Positions 1 to 9,719 of a stretch of DNA of 64,000 bases are shown here, piece after piece (the first letter of the stretch is position 1; every line of letters starts with the position of its first letter). Made by a program: the position numbers and the translations under genes. This stretch comes from Bacteroidaceae bacterium (GTDB taxonomy: Bacteria; Bacteroidota; Bacteroidia; Bacteroidales; Bacteroidaceae), in NCBI GenBank assembly GCA_017551925.1, contig JAFZKA010000056.1, positions 62,001 to 126,000 of the forward strand, written 5' to 3'. The notes beneath the pieces are model-generated. The model saw nothing but the letters and a program-made list of their open reading frames with translations. It was not told where the DNA came from and searched no databases.

Positions 1-1748
1 TGCGGAACCTCTACGTTACCGATTTGTTTCATGCGCTTCTTGCCCTTCTTCTGCTTTTCCAGAAGCTTGCGCTTACGTGATACGTCACCGCCGTAGCACT
101 TGGCGGTAACATCCTTGCGCACCTGCTTTATGGTCTCGCGGGCAATGATCTTGGAGCCGATGGCTGCCTGGATTGCTATATCAAACTGCTGGCGCGGTAT
201 GAGTTCCTTGAGTTTCTCGCACATGCGGCGGCCCAGGTCATAGGCATTATCCACATGGGTAAGGGTTGAAAGAGCATCCACAGGCTCACCGTTAAGCAGA
301 ATGTCCAGTTTTATCAGTTTTGACGGACGGTACCCTGCGGGATGGTAGTCAAATGATGCGTAACCCTTGGATATGCTCTTGAGTTTGTCATAGAAATCAA
401 TCACTATCTCACCTAATGGCAGTTTGAAGTAAATCTCCACACGGTTACCGGCTATGAACTGCTGCTTTACCAGCTCTCCGCGCTTGTCAAGACACAGCGT
501 CATGATGGGGCCTATGTAATCAGTAGTGGTTATGATTGATGCGTCTATGTATGGCTCTTCAATGTGGTCAATCAGCGTGAGATCAGGCATACCGCTGGGG
601 TTATGAACCTCGGTAGCATTACCCTGCTTGTCATAGACCATATATGATACGTTAGGCACTGTGGTGATAACACTCATGTCAAACTCACGGTCCAGACGCT
701 CCTGCACAATCTCCATATGCAACAGGCCCAGGAATCCGCAACGGAATCCGAATCCCAGCGCAGCCGATGACTCAGGGAAGAAACTCAGTGAGGCATCGTT
801 CAACTGAAGCTTTTCAAGTGAGGCACGCAGGTCCTCAAACTCATCGGCCTCAATGGGATATACGCCGGCAAACACCATTGGTTTGGACTCCTCGAATCCT
901 GCAATGGCCTTGTCACAGGGACGGGCCACATGAGTAATGGTATCGCCCACCTTAACCTCGGTCGATGTCTTGATACCGGATATGATGTAGCCCACATCTC
1001 CTGTGGTCATCACGTCACGCGGCACCATATCCATACGGAGCACGCCTACCTCATCGGCATCATACTCCTTACCGGTGTTGAAGAACTTTACCTTGTCACC
1101 CTTGCGGATGCAGCCGTTCTCGATCTTGAAATATGCTATGATTCCGCGGAACGAGTTGAATACGGAGTCAAATATCAGCGCTTGCAGCGGAGCATCGGGA
1201 TCACCTACCGGGCACGGAACACGCTCCACGATGGCGTTCAAAATCTCCTCAACGCCCATTCCTGTGCGGGCCGATGCACGTATTATCTCATCGCGCTTGC
1301 AGCCTATCAGTTCAATGATTTCATCCTCAACCTCATCAGGCATGGCGCTCTGCATATCACACTTGTTGATTACAGGTATGATTTCCAGATCGTGTTCAAT
1401 GGCCATATAGAGGTTACTAATGGTCTGTGCCTGAACACCCTGTGTAGCATCTACCACCAGGATTGCGCCCTCACAGGCTGCGATTGAACGGCTTACCTCA
1501 TATGAAAAGTCAACATGTCCCGGAGTGTCAATCAGGTTCAGAATGTATTTCTCGCCTTTGTACTCATACTCCATCTGGATGGCGTGACTCTTGATGGTAA
1601 TGCCGCGCTCTTTCTCCAGGTCCATATCATCGAGCATCTGACCCTCGGTGATATTGATAGTGTGGGTATACTCCAGCAGACGGTCAGCCAGCGTTGACTT
1701 ACCGTGATCAATATGTGCTATTATGCAAAAGTTGCGGATGTTCTTCAT
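1..1748 (-). CDS. lepA: Elongation factor 4 (LepA), 3' end cut by window edge
   Basis: Translational GTPase that back-translocates or remodels stalled ribosomes. Translating the minus strand from 1748 gives [19 protein letters not shown], with the P-loop AHIDHGKST at residues 11-19, then the switch region with [11 protein letters not shown]. The last visible codons read [12 protein letters not shown], the very conserved LepA C-terminal tail, so only about ten residues lie outside the window. About 582 codons are present. The start is supported by a TAATTTTG -7 box at 1774-1767, 18 nt upstream of the ATG. It is transcribed towards the left edge, alone as far as can be seen, with a large foldback repeat behind its promoter. 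Confidence 0.97.
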   Translation of the reverse strand, partial: MKNIRNFCIIAHIDHGKSTLADRLLEYTHTINITEGQMLDDMDLEKERGITIKSHAIQMEYEYKGEKYILNLIDTPGHVDFSYEVSRSIAACEGAILVVDATQGVQAQTISNLYMAIEHDLEIIPVINKCDMQSAMPDEVEDEIIELIGCKRDEIIRASARTGMGVEEILNAIVERVPCPVGDPDAPLQALIFDSVFNSFRGIIAYFKIENGCIRKGDKVKFFNTGKEYDADEVGVLRMDMVPRDVMTTGDVGYIISGIKTSTEVKVGDTITHVARPCDKAIAGFEESKPMVFAGVYPIEADEFEDLRASLEKLQLNDASLSFFPESSAALGFGFRCGFLGLLHMEIVQERLDREFDMSVITTVPNVSYMVYDKQGNATEVHNPSGMPDLTLIDHIEEPYIDASIITTTDYIGPIMTLCLDKRGELVKQQFIAGNRVEIYFKLPLGEIVIDFYDKLKSISKGYASFDYHPAGYRPSKLIKLDILLNGEPVDALSTLTHVDNAYDLGRRMCEKLKELIPRQQFDIAIQAAIGSKIIARETIKQVRKDVTAKCYGGDVSRKRKLLEKQKKGKKRMKQIGNVEVP

Positions 1749-1766
1749 ATCTGAGTTTTTGCACTG

Positions 1767-1774
1767 CAAAATTA
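1767..1774 (-). promoter_or_regulatory. -7 box of lepA promoter
   Basis: On the minus strand this reads TAATTTTG, matching the Bacteroidota consensus TAnnTTTG, and lies 18 nt before the lepA ATG. The corresponding -33 region falls at the edge of the 355-bp foldback repeat. Confidence 0.6.
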
Positions 1775-1798
1775 GTGAAAAAACTGCAGATTACTGTA

Positions 1799-2153
1799 CG
1801 CATTAGGGACGGTTCCTTCTGCGGACGTTGCACAATTGTCTGGGGAACTTTTTGGGGTATCAGTATCTGAAACAACGCAGAACAGTCAGTTTGAGGAGCC
1901 AACGCTCCTTGGCTACGCAGTCTCCCCTCCAGACCCTAAACGGCGAACTCCTCCATCTTAGCCACCTATGGTGTCTAATCGTCGTCGAACAAGCGCCGTT
2001 TTTAACGGGATCTTCCAGGGGCCTGCGCTAAACGCCAAGTCACTGATGCTCCCCAAACTGACTGTTCTGCTACTGCAAATAGCAAGCTTTAATACCGATA
2101 CCCCAAAAAGTTCTGTGCAATCAGCAAACACAGAAGGAACCGTCCCTAATGCG
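1799..2153. repeat. 355-bp foldback element with perfect 23-bp terminal inverted repeats
   Basis: Fills nearly all of the 405-bp gap between uxuB and lepA. The outer 23 bp on each side (1799-1821 and 2131-2153) are perfect inverted repeats containing GGGACGGTTCC. Complementarity continues imperfectly inward: AACTTTTTGGGGTATC on the left matches its complement at about 2096-2115, AGAACAGTCAGTTTG likewise, and the centre at 1963-1973 is CACC-TAT-GGTG flanked by TTAG/CTAA. The whole element could therefore fold into one long hairpin. Its right end abuts the uxuB TGA (2154-2156) directly. No convincing reading frame is inside. It is the largest copy of the dispersed repeat family in this window and could be a MITE-like element or a structured terminator. 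Confidence 0.85.
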
Positions 2154-3740
2154 TCATCTTGCTGATACGTACTTGTGGAGAGTCTTGCGGACAGCACCGG
2201 GACCGGCGTAGAGTTCCTTGACCATGCCTTCAATGCGTTCGCCAAGACCGGCCTCGTACAAATCGACTGCAAAGATGTCCTTGCGGCTGTAGAGTTTCTT
2301 TAGGCAGGAGTAGTCCTGATCAGGCTTGCCAATCTCAAGCGGGGCAACAATGGCCTGAACCTCTGCAAGCAGCGGATCCGGTGAAGGATCGAAAGGAGTA
2401 CCGTCATCCTTGATGCCTTTGAGGTAACGTGCCCAACCGGCAAGTGCCAGAGGAATCAGCACCAGATTATCCTTATCAAGACCGCGTGCAATGTATTTTT
2501 TGATTGTCTCGCCAAAACGAATGGGAATCTTCTGGCTGGTGTCACACGCTATTCGCTGCGGTGCATCGGGCATGAACGGATTAGGCAGACGACGTTTGAT
2601 TACGGCGCCGATGAATTCGTACGGGTTCAGAATTCCAGGATCAGTTACTACGGGCATTGCCTCCATGTAACCCATCTTCTGGATGAATGAGCGGATGTCC
2701 TCATCGGCCATTTCGGCACTGATAAGGGTGTAGCCAAGCATGCAGCCATAGATGGCCATGGCGGTATGCAGAGGATTGAGGCAGGTGGTAACCTTCATGG
2801 TCTCTACCTTATCAACAGTTTCACGTGTGGTGTAGAGAGCACCGCCCAGATCCAACGGAGGACGGCCGTTAGTGTAATTGTCCTCAATTACAAGATACTG
2901 CACCTCCTCGGCATTCACGAACGGAGCGGTAAAGGTATGCTTCTCTGTCTCGATATAGTTGTTATCCTCAAAGCCATCCTTAGCAAGAAGTTCCTTAACT
3001 TTCTCATGCGGACGCGGGGTGATCTTATCAATCATAGACCACGGGAACGTGATCTTGGTCTCATCCTTCAGGTATGCCAGAAAATCGGCGGGTACCAGTT
3101 TGTCGGCAACCCAACGCTCGGCATATGCCATTACGCCGGCCTTTACCTTGTCGCCGTTATGTGAGCAGTTGTCCATGCTCTGAACAGTAAGCGGCAACTT
3201 GCCTGCGTTGTAGCGCTCCAACAAGAGGGCGCATACCTTACCCATTGCGAACATGGGCTTGAGTCCGCGGGCCAGGTCAGCCTCATTAAATGTATAACCC
3301 TTCTCTGTGATAGTGAATGATATCATCTGGAGTGACTTGGCCTTGAATATCTCAACCAGGCGGTTCCAGTCGGGGAACTGGGGATCAGCCTTGAGGGCCT
3401 CTGTTACCGATGCAATGACCTTTTTCTCAATGGTGCCGGTTGACTGCAGGCTGACCAGAAGTGAGAGGTTATCATAGGGAGCGTAAGCCTTGTCTATTAT
3501 CTCATAGTCAAAGGTCTCGGCCATGATTACGCCGCGGTCATACTTGCCGGTATTAAGCGCATCATTGATGATTGCGGCCGGGAAGGCGCGGAATATGTTA
3601 CCGCCACCAAAATGTACCCATGTGGGCTCATCATGTGTCTTGCAGCGAACTGCCTCTATATCAAACTTGGGGAGCAGATATCCTTTCTTCTCCCACTCTG
3701 CGGACTTAAAAGAACCACTTGTAATTTCTGTCAGTTTCAT
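2154..3740 (-). CDS. uxuB: Mannitol dehydrogenase family protein, probable D-mannonate oxidoreductase (fructuronate reductase)
   Basis: NAD-dependent oxidoreductase interconverting D-fructuronate and D-mannonate in glucuronate breakdown; cytoplasmic. The 528-aa product belongs to the long-chain mannitol dehydrogenase family. It shows a dinucleotide-binding stretch VHFGGGNIFRAF near residues 42-53 and the family catalytic signature K-x5-N-x2-H in KVTTCLNPLH. It lies downstream of uxuA on the same strand, separated by 114 bp that hold an inverted-repeat element, so the two probably form an uxuA-uxuB unit acting on consecutive steps. The assignment to fructuronate rather than another polyol rests on the neighbour. 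The TGA stop directly abuts the foldback repeat. Confidence 0.88.
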   Translation of the reverse strand: MKLTEITSGSFKSAEWEKKGYLLPKFDIEAVRCKTHDEPTWVHFGGGNIFRAFPAAIINDALNTGKYDRGVIMAETFDYEIIDKAYAPYDNLSLLVSLQSTGTIEKKVIASVTEALKADPQFPDWNRLVEIFKAKSLQMISFTITEKGYTFNEADLARGLKPMFAMGKVCALLLERYNAGKLPLTVQSMDNCSHNGDKVKAGVMAYAERWVADKLVPADFLAYLKDETKITFPWSMIDKITPRPHEKVKELLAKDGFEDNNYIETEKHTFTAPFVNAEEVQYLVIEDNYTNGRPPLDLGGALYTTRETVDKVETMKVTTCLNPLHTAMAIYGCMLGYTLISAEMADEDIRSFIQKMGYMEAMPVVTDPGILNPYEFIGAVIKRRLPNPFMPDAPQRIACDTSQKIPIRFGETIKKYIARGLDKDNLVLIPLALAGWARYLKGIKDDGTPFDPSPDPLLAEVQAIVAPLEIGKPDQDYSCLKKLYSRKDIFAVDLYEAGLGERIEGMVKELYAGPGAVRKTLHKYVSAR

Positions 3741-3757
3741 ATTATTCTAAGTTTCGC

Positions 3758-3859
3758 ATTGACGCAATAGGGACTGTCCCTTTTGTGTCATTCGGTAATA
3801 AGTGTCAATTAGTTGAAATTAAAAAATGAAACAAAGGGGACTGTCCCTATTGTGTCAAT
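3758..3859. repeat. 102-bp paired palindrome element between uxuA and uxuB
   Basis: Two 29-bp arms (3758-3786 and 3831-3859) are inverted repeats with three mismatches. Each contains its own small palindrome GGGACTGTCCC, so this resembles a paired REP or BIME unit. The stop codon of uxuA (TGA at 3857-3855, minus strand) lies inside the right arm, in TGACACAATAGGGAC. The element sits inside an apparent operon. Confidence 0.85.
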
Positions 3860-5108
3860 CAAAGAAGCCTGGCTGTTTGTACTTCAGCCCCAGTTCGCGG
3901 TCAACGGTGGCAAGTATACCCTGTACCTGACCCATTGCGAACATACGTCCCAGCAGGGTATAGCCTGCATTGTGTCCGTGGCTTGACTCATCCATTATGC
4001 CGCCGGGCTCATCGGTAAATGTCATACCATGGTCAACACGCATAGGTAACTGCGGGTTTTCCTTCTCAAATATGCGGCAGAGTTCGATTATATCGGCACG
4101 GCCGCCCAGGTGTGAAGCCTCGGTAAAGTCACCGTTGGGGAATATGTGGCATGAACGCAGGTGTACAAAGTGTGTGCGTGAAGCAAACTTCTTGGCCATC
4201 TCAACCACGTTGTTGTAAGCGCCGGCCGATAATGAGCCTGCGCAGAATGTCAGGCCGTTATGCTTGTTGGGCACTGCATCCAGGAACCACTGGATATCCT
4301 CCTCGGTGCGTACAATGCGCGGCAGGCCAAGAACCTCAATCGGGGGATCATCAGGGTGAACGCACATGTTCATGTTATACTCCTCACAGGTAGGCATGAT
4401 GGCCTCCAGGAAGTATTTCATATTGGCACGGAGCTGTGCCTTGTCTATGCCTTTGTAAAGGTCCAGGAAATCACGGAACTTCTGGATTGGAGCCTCATCA
4501 TTCTCGCTGAAGTTACCGCTTACAAATCCCTGAGTCTTGATGATGATGGTCTCAACCAACTTGTGCTCGCCCTCAGGAGTCATGGTCTTGGCCAGTTCAT
4601 CAGCCTCGGCCAATACGTTGCGGCCCTTGCCCCAACCTTCCGGGAAACGGAACTTGGCCCACTCCTCACGCGCGCCCTTGCGCTTAAGGATATAGATGTC
4701 AAAGTATGCAAACTCCGCGTAGTTGAAATAGAGGTTCGTGGATCCGTTAGGGTTGATATGGAACAGGTCTGTACGTGCCCAGTCCAGCACCGGCATAAAG
4801 TTGTAGCAGATGCAATGAATGCCCTCGGCCGAAAGGTTACGCAAAGACTCCTTATAGACCTCAATCTGATGGTCGCGGTCCGGTCCGCCGTACTTGATGG
4901 TCTCCACTACCGGAAGACTCTCAACCACGCTCCAGCGCATGCCGTAACTCTCAATGTACTCACGCAAATCACGTATCTTTTCACGTGTCCATACCTGGCC
5001 GAGCGGAACATCATGAAGTGCAGTCACAATGCCCTCAACGCCTATCTGCTTAAGCATGGCAAGAGTAATTTTGTCTTTCTTGCCAAACCAACGCCATGTT
5101 CTTTCCAT
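3855..5108 (-). CDS. uxuA: Mannonate dehydratase
   Basis: Dehydrates D-mannonate to 2-keto-3-deoxy-D-gluconate, feeding the Entner-Doudoroff branch; cytoplasmic, metal-dependent TIM-barrel enzyme. The 417-aa product starts MERTWRWFGKKDKITL and carries family stretches such as CVHPDDPP, FCAGSLSAG and VHLRSCHIFPNGDF. Its length is close to the usual 390-420 aa. It precedes uxuB on the same strand. A -7-like box (TATCTTTA, one mismatch) lies about 45 nt upstream in the region shared with the divergent lipoprotein gene. The stop codon is supplied by the adjoining repeat element. Confidence 0.95.
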   Translation of the reverse strand: MERTWRWFGKKDKITLAMLKQIGVEGIVTALHDVPLGQVWTREKIRDLREYIESYGMRWSVVESLPVVETIKYGGPDRDHQIEVYKESLRNLSAEGIHCICYNFMPVLDWARTDLFHINPNGSTNLYFNYAEFAYFDIYILKRKGAREEWAKFRFPEGWGKGRNVLAEADELAKTMTPEGEHKLVETIIIKTQGFVSGNFSENDEAPIQKFRDFLDLYKGIDKAQLRANMKYFLEAIMPTCEEYNMNMCVHPDDPPIEVLGLPRIVRTEEDIQWFLDAVPNKHNGLTFCAGSLSAGAYNNVVEMAKKFASRTHFVHLRSCHIFPNGDFTEASHLGGRADIIELCRIFEKENPQLPMRVDHGMTFTDEPGGIMDESSHGHNAGYTLLGRMFAMGQVQGILATVDRELGLKYKQPGFFD

Positions 5109-5278
5109 ACTCTTGTTTTCTTAAATATCTGGTAAGTAATTTCAGATTGTAAAGATAATGCAAGCCGACTGAAGAAAAAAGCGAACCTGTCCGTTTTTTA
5201 CTGTAAGATTAGCAAAGGAGTACATATTATATTCTTTTTTACTATTTTTACATGTCACAAACTCATATACAAAGTAAT

Positions 5279-5890
5279 ATGAAAGCAAAAAGCATTTTTC
5301 TGACAGCACTGACAACCATATGCGCTATTTCTATTGTTGGATGTTTCAATTCCTGCGAAAAGAATGAACCCGACCCACCAATTCCTCCTATCCTTACTTT
5401 TCAAATCACAGTCAATACACCATCAGGTACAACCTACGTCCTGAAACCATACATGGAGTGGAACAACACCCTTACCGATATTGAGAAATATATGAGTGAC
5501 GTATATCCCGATTGGACCGATGAGCATGATGGTGACCTGGTAGCAGACAAAAATTATCCAAACATATGGCACAGGTACTTCTGCAAGGGGTTCATGCACA
5601 ACTCATATGCCTTTGCTGATGATAAAGGAGTAGAGTATAAACTGGTCGCATATACCTTTTACGGATCCACGTATGTAAAAAACATACAGGAACAACTGGC
5701 ACAGTTCGGATACACCTACAAGGGCAAACTCATATCTGACAATTTTGATGCCGATGCCTGCTATCTATATCTGTCGCAGGATGAATCCATTGAAGCACAG
5801 ATATCCGTCTGGGAGAAAGAAGGCGGCCGTTGGTCACTCTCTTTCCAACCCCTGGACAAAGACGATTTACAGTATCTTAATAAGGACTAA
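5279..5890 (+). CDS. Hypothetical lipoprotein
   Basis: Predicted lipoprotein of 203 aa. I chose the ATG at 5279 because it starts a clean signal peptide (MKAKSIFLTALTT) with lipobox IVGC around residue 22. An in-frame ATG at 5252 would add nine residues before it. After the lipidation site comes a short Pro-rich linker (EPDPPIPPI) and a single compact domain rich in Tyr and Trp. No family is recognised. It is divergent from uxuA and followed by a strong intrinsic terminator, so it is probably monocistronic. Likely periplasmic or surface-exposed; role unknown. Confidence 0.75.
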   Translation: MKAKSIFLTALTTICAISIVGCFNSCEKNEPDPPIPPILTFQITVNTPSGTTYVLKPYMEWNNTLTDIEKYMSDVYPDWTDEHDGDLVADKNYPNIWHRYFCKGFMHNSYAFADDKGVEYKLVAYTFYGSTYVKNIQEQLAQFGYTYKGKLISDNFDADACYLYLSQDESIEAQISVWEKEGGRWSLSFQPLDKDDLQYLNKD

Positions 5891-5896
5891 TAATAC

Positions 5897-5936
5897 AACA
5901 AAAAGAGCCGGAAGCGATGCTTTCGGCTCTTTTTAT
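5897..5936 (+). terminator. Intrinsic terminator of the lipoprotein gene
   Basis: AAAAAGAGCCG pairs with CGGCTCTTTTT around a short loop, followed by T residues, 7 nt after the stop codon. The A-run on one side and T-run on the other would let it serve the convergent small gene too. Confidence 0.85.
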
Positions 5937-5954
5937 CTGTAGGGATCAAAAAAA

Positions 5955-6152
5955 TTACTTAAGTGCGTAGTAGTTCTCCTCCTCACCTTCAGTTACATTG
6001 ATTTTGTCTTCGCGGAGCAACCATCCCAAACCGAGATAGAATTCTTTGTCCTTCAACTTTGTTGCCTTTTTAATTTCTTTCTGTGAAAGGGCGTTCTTAC
6101 CCTCAAGTGCGCGCCAGATCAGACCAGCGTATTCGCCTACCATTTCGTTCAT
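5955..6152 (-). CDS. Winged helix-turn-helix protein (DUF2582 type)
   Basis: A 65-aa protein starting MNEMVGEYAGLIWRALEG, with the pattern of the small winged-helix family found widely in Bacteroidota: helix-rich N-terminus, recognition region around SQKEIKKATKLKDKEFYLGLGWLLRE in parts, then a short beta wing ending YYALK. Probably a DNA-binding or regulatory protein of unknown target. It stands alone, convergent with the lipoprotein gene, and its upstream region contains a near-consensus TAATTTCG -7 box. Confidence 0.8.
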   Translation of the reverse strand: MNEMVGEYAGLIWRALEGKNALSQKEIKKATKLKDKEFYLGLGWLLREDKINVTEGEEENYYALK

Positions 6153-6301
6153 GATTGTATGTGTTTTTAAAAATCGCCGCGAAATTACATTTTTTTACGA
6201 TACATTATTCCAAATCACCCTAAAAAATGCACAATTTTAACTACCGTTTGGAATAAAAAATGCATAATGCTTCTCATTGATTGCAAATCCGGCATAAAAG
6301 A

Positions 6302-6345
6302 ACCGGTTCCCTGTGTCACATCTGAAAATGACACAGGGAACCGGT
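6302..6345. repeat. Perfect 17-bp inverted repeat, palindrome family copy
   Basis: Arms 6302-6318 and 6329-6345 are exact reverse complements around a 10-nt loop, containing GGTTCCCTGTGTCA. This copy has an AACCGGTTCC core rather than GGGACTGTCCC. It lies 18 nt beyond the yebC stop codon and could act as its terminator, though there is no clear T-run. Confidence 0.85.
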
Positions 6346-6363
6346 AAATATGTGCTATTTAAA

Positions 6364-7095
6364 TTATTCGTCCAGAGGCTTCATGTTAGTATAAACGTTC
6401 TGAACATCGTCGTCCTCATCCAGACGCTCCACAATCTTATCGATAGTCTCGCGCTGCTCAGGGGTAACGTCCTTCAGATCGTTCGGAATGCGGGTGAACT
6501 CAGCGGCCTTAACCTCATATCCGTTCTCCTCAAACCACTTCTGGATTGCAGCGTATGACTTGGGATCACCGTACAGGGTTACCTCATTCTCCTCCTCATC
6601 AACATCGTACTCCTCCTCGATGCCAAGGTCAATCAGTTCCAGAATCAGGTCATCCATATCAACACCATCCTTCATGGCGATGGTGAACTGGCACTTGTGG
6701 CTGAAAATGAAATCCAGACTGCCGCTGGTACCCAGTGTGCCGCCGAACTTGGTGAACACTGAACGTACGTTGGCAACGGTACGTGTGGTGTTATCTGTCA
6801 GAGTCTCTACGTAGATGGCTATTCCGTGAGGACCGTAACCCTCATAGTTCATCTCCTTGTAGTCCTTCTGATCCTTACCCATTGCATTCTTGATAGCGCG
6901 CTCGATGTTGTCCTTAGGCATGTTCTCATGCTTTGCGGTAGCGATGATGGCACGCAGCGTTGAGTTGTTGTCTGGATCAGGACCGCCAGCCTTTACAGCA
7001 ATGGCAATCTGCTTGCCGATGCGGGTGAATGTCTTGGCCATGTTGCCCCAGCGTTTGAGCTTACGGGCCTTTCTGAATTCAAATGCTCTTCCCAT
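6364..7095 (-). CDS. YebC/PmpR family regulator
   Basis: A 243-aa protein beginning MGRAFEFRKARKLKRWGNMAKTF, a member of the YebC/TACO1 family: DNA-binding regulators, some of which act on the ribosome to relieve polyproline stalling. The conserved core (TRIGKQIAIAVKAGGPDPDNN, then NMPKDNIERAIKNA) and the acidic C-terminal domains are present at normal length. It is 18 nt downstream of pheT on the same strand, so the two are probably co-transcribed. The family name is safe; the role here is not known. Confidence 0.93.
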   Translation of the reverse strand: MGRAFEFRKARKLKRWGNMAKTFTRIGKQIAIAVKAGGPDPDNNSTLRAIIATAKHENMPKDNIERAIKNAMGKDQKDYKEMNYEGYGPHGIAIYVETLTDNTTRTVANVRSVFTKFGGTLGTSGSLDFIFSHKCQFTIAMKDGVDMDDLILELIDLGIEEEYDVDEEENEVTLYGDPKSYAAIQKWFEENGYEVKAAEFTRIPNDLKDVTPEQRETIDKIVERLDEDDDVQNVYTNMKPLDE

Positions 7096-7113
7096 TGTAT
7101 TTTATTTTAGTTA

Positions 7114-9606
7114 TTATCTAAGTTTTGCATCAAGTTTGCTCTGCATTGCATTGATCATGTTGTTCATGACCTTGTCAATGCGGGCATCGTTAAGAGTCTG
7201 GCTCTCATCCTGCAGCAGGAAACTTACAGCGTAGCTCTTCTTGCCGGCCTCAAGGTTCTTACCCTCATAGACATCAAACAGGGTAACCTCCTTTAGGATC
7301 TTGTTTTCAGTCTGATAAGCCAGCTTCTCAATATCACTGAACTTGACGCTCTTGTCAACCAGCAGGGCCAGGTCACGGCGAACAGCCGGATACTTGGGCA
7401 GGTCAGTGAAACTGGTCTTAACCTTGCGGGTAGCCTTGAGCAGCTCATCCCAGTTGATATCGGCATAATAGACAGGCTGCTCTACATCAGTAGCCTTAAG
7501 CAAAGCGCGGCTTACAAGACCCAGTTCTGCAACGGTCTTGCCTGAACGCAGCTTGTAACGCAGGCCGCAACTGTATATGGCATTGTCAAACTCCTCAATC
7601 TGCAGGGCGTTCTGTGCCAGGCCGATGCGCTTGAACACGTTCTCCACATATGCCTTAAGTTCATATACGGAGCTCTTCTCATCGGCATGAGCCCATGAGC
7701 CCGATACACGCTGACCGGTAATCCACAGACCCAGGTGATAATCCTCAGAGTATGCACGCAGCGGATTCTGAGGCTCACCGTCCTTACCCGGTTCCTTGAG
7801 TGCCTCACGCTTTACTCCGTCAAAATAGTAGCACTTGCCGAACTCAAAGAACCTAAGGTCTGAACTCTGACGGCGAATGTTGTGTGACAGGCTCTCCAGT
7901 CCGCCGAATACCAGGTTCTCACGCAGAACATTCAGATCAGCACTGAGCGGATTGATTACGCGAACCAGTTTCTCAGGCGGGCAGCACTCCAGGCCATCAT
8001 AATAGGCGGCACGGGTGAGTGAGTTGTTCAGAATCTCATTGAAACCGCAACCAACCAATTGCTCTGATACCAGATCCTGCAGTTTGTGTGAGCGGTCCAC
8101 CTCACCCTGAACGGTAAGGCTTGACTTGACAGACTTGTCAAAGTCTATGTTGTTATAACCATAGATACGGAGAATCTCCTCCACTACATCGCAAGGATGC
8201 TGCACGTCAACGCGGAAAGGAGGAACTGAGAGCTTCATACCCTGCTCATTGAATGACTCTACCGTAATGCCCAGATTCTCGACAATGCTCTTCATAACCT
8301 TGCGGTCAAGCTGCTTGCCGATGAGACGGTCTGCATAGTCAAACTCAAAGTCAATCTTGAAGTTCTCTATCTTGTTAGGATAAACATCCTTGATATCCAT
8401 TGAGATGGTACCGCCGGCCAGTTCCTTAACCAGCATGGCAGCCTGCTTGAGAGCATACAGTGTGCCGTTGGGGTCAATGCCGCGCTCAAAGCGGAATGAA
8501 GCATCAGTACTGAGTTGATGACGGCGTGCGCTCTTGCGGATCCAGGTGGGATGGAAATATGCGCTCTCCAGGAACACGTTCTTGGTTGAGTCCGATATAC
8601 CTGACTCCAGACCTCCGAACACGCCGCCCATGCACATAGGCTCCTCTGTGTTGCAGATCATAAGGTCACGTTCTGAAAGCTTGCGCTCTATACCATCCAG
8701 AGTTACAAACGGAGTACCCTCAGGCATGGTCTTTACAACCACCTTGCCGCCCTTGATCTTATCGGCGTCAAAGCTGTGCAGAGGCTGTCCGTAAGCGAAC
8801 AGTATGTAGTTGGTTATATCAACTATGTTGTTAATAGGATGCAGGCCGATGGCAGTCAGCTTGTTCTTGAGCCAATCGGGACTCTCCTTAACGGTAACGC
8901 CCTTGATGCTTACGCCGGCATAGCGCGGGCAAGCCTCAGTGTTCTGAACGTCAATGTCAATCTTGAGATCCTGGTTGTCAACCTTGAAGCCGTCAACATC
9001 GGGACGGTGCAGAGCGGTCTTGTAACCGTTCTGAAGCAGCCATGCGTAGAAATCACGGGCTACGCCCCAGTGTGAGCAAGCATCTGAGTGGTTGGGAGTG
9101 ATATCAACCTCAATCACAAAGTCTGACTCCAGGTGGAAATACTCAGCAGCAGGAGTACCGGGAACGGCATCGGCTGGGAGAACCATGATACCGGAGTGGT
9201 CATTACCCAGACCCAGTTCCTTCTCAGAGCAGAGCATTCCGAATGACTCAACACCGCGCAGTTTTGAAGGTTTGATGGTAAAGCACTCATCACCCTCATA
9301 AATCTTGGCGCCGATGGTAGCCACGACAACCTTCTGGCCGGCTGCCACATTGGGAGCGCCGCATACAATCTGTACGGGTTCTCCGCTACCCTGATTAACT
9401 GTGGTTACATGCAGATGGTCTGAATTGGGATGCTCCACGCAGGTAAGAACCTCACCTACCACGATATCCTTAAGACCACCTTTTACTGACTGAACCTCCT
9501 CTACTCCGTCAACCTCAAGACCTACCGATGTAAGCGCAGCAGCAACCTCATCGGGCGTCAGATCAAAGTCAACGTACTCCTTGAGCCACTTATATGAAAC
9601 GTTCAT
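7114..9606 (-). CDS. pheT: Phenylalanine--tRNA ligase beta subunit
   Basis: Beta chain of the heterotetrameric synthetase that charges tRNA-Phe; cytoplasmic. The 830-aa protein has the expected order: N-terminal domain MNVSYKWLKEYVDF, EMAP-like tRNA-binding domain (about residues 40-155, HPNSDHLHV), B3/B4 editing domain, B5 domain, catalytic-like core, and the C-terminal anticodon-binding FDX-ACB domain with YPAVRRDLALLV. A TAATTTTG -7 box at 9640-9633 lies 26 nt upstream. yebC follows. pheS is not in the window, which is common in Bacteroidota. Confidence 0.97.
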   Translation of the reverse strand: MNVSYKWLKEYVDFDLTPDEVAAALTSVGLEVDGVEEVQSVKGGLKDIVVGEVLTCVEHPNSDHLHVTTVNQGSGEPVQIVCGAPNVAAGQKVVVATIGAKIYEGDECFTIKPSKLRGVESFGMLCSEKELGLGNDHSGIMVLPADAVPGTPAAEYFHLESDFVIEVDITPNHSDACSHWGVARDFYAWLLQNGYKTALHRPDVDGFKVDNQDLKIDIDVQNTEACPRYAGVSIKGVTVKESPDWLKNKLTAIGLHPINNIVDITNYILFAYGQPLHSFDADKIKGGKVVVKTMPEGTPFVTLDGIERKLSERDLMICNTEEPMCMGGVFGGLESGISDSTKNVFLESAYFHPTWIRKSARRHQLSTDASFRFERGIDPNGTLYALKQAAMLVKELAGGTISMDIKDVYPNKIENFKIDFEFDYADRLIGKQLDRKVMKSIVENLGITVESFNEQGMKLSVPPFRVDVQHPCDVVEEILRIYGYNNIDFDKSVKSSLTVQGEVDRSHKLQDLVSEQLVGCGFNEILNNSLTRAAYYDGLECCPPEKLVRVINPLSADLNVLRENLVFGGLESLSHNIRRQSSDLRFFEFGKCYYFDGVKREALKEPGKDGEPQNPLRAYSEDYHLGLWITGQRVSGSWAHADEKSSVYELKAYVENVFKRIGLAQNALQIEEFDNAIYSCGLRYKLRSGKTVAELGLVSRALLKATDVEQPVYYADINWDELLKATRKVKTSFTDLPKYPAVRRDLALLVDKSVKFSDIEKLAYQTENKILKEVTLFDVYEGKNLEAGKKSYAVSFLLQDESQTLNDARIDKVMNNMINAMQSKLDAKLR

Positions 9607-9657
9607 AAAACACCTATTTCTTTTTCAAACCGCAAAATTACAAAAAATTACGCAAAA

Positions 9658-9718
9658 GGAACCTTTCCTTCTGTGCAAAAGATTCTAAGTGCACAGAAGG
9701 AACCGTCCCTATTGTGTA
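9658..9718. repeat. Palindrome family copy between dnaB and pheT
   Basis: Arms of about 19 bp at 9658-9676 and 9690-9708 are inverted repeats with three mismatches (GGAACC-type left, GGGACGGTTCC-type right), around TTCTGTGC/GCACAGAA. It fills the space between the pheT promoter and the dnaB stop codon (TAA at 9722-9720), which it abuts with one intervening base, in the context TAAGTACACAATAGGGAC. Confidence 0.8.
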
Positions 9719-9719
9719 C

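Noticed and set aside
930..1487. Plus-strand frame of 185 codons
   Set aside because: Lies wholly antisense to lepA and has no family features; a shadow of the GTPase gene.
1828..2272. Short frames within the foldback element and the uxuB end
   Set aside because: They lie in a long inverted repeat and have no protein-like pattern or start signals.
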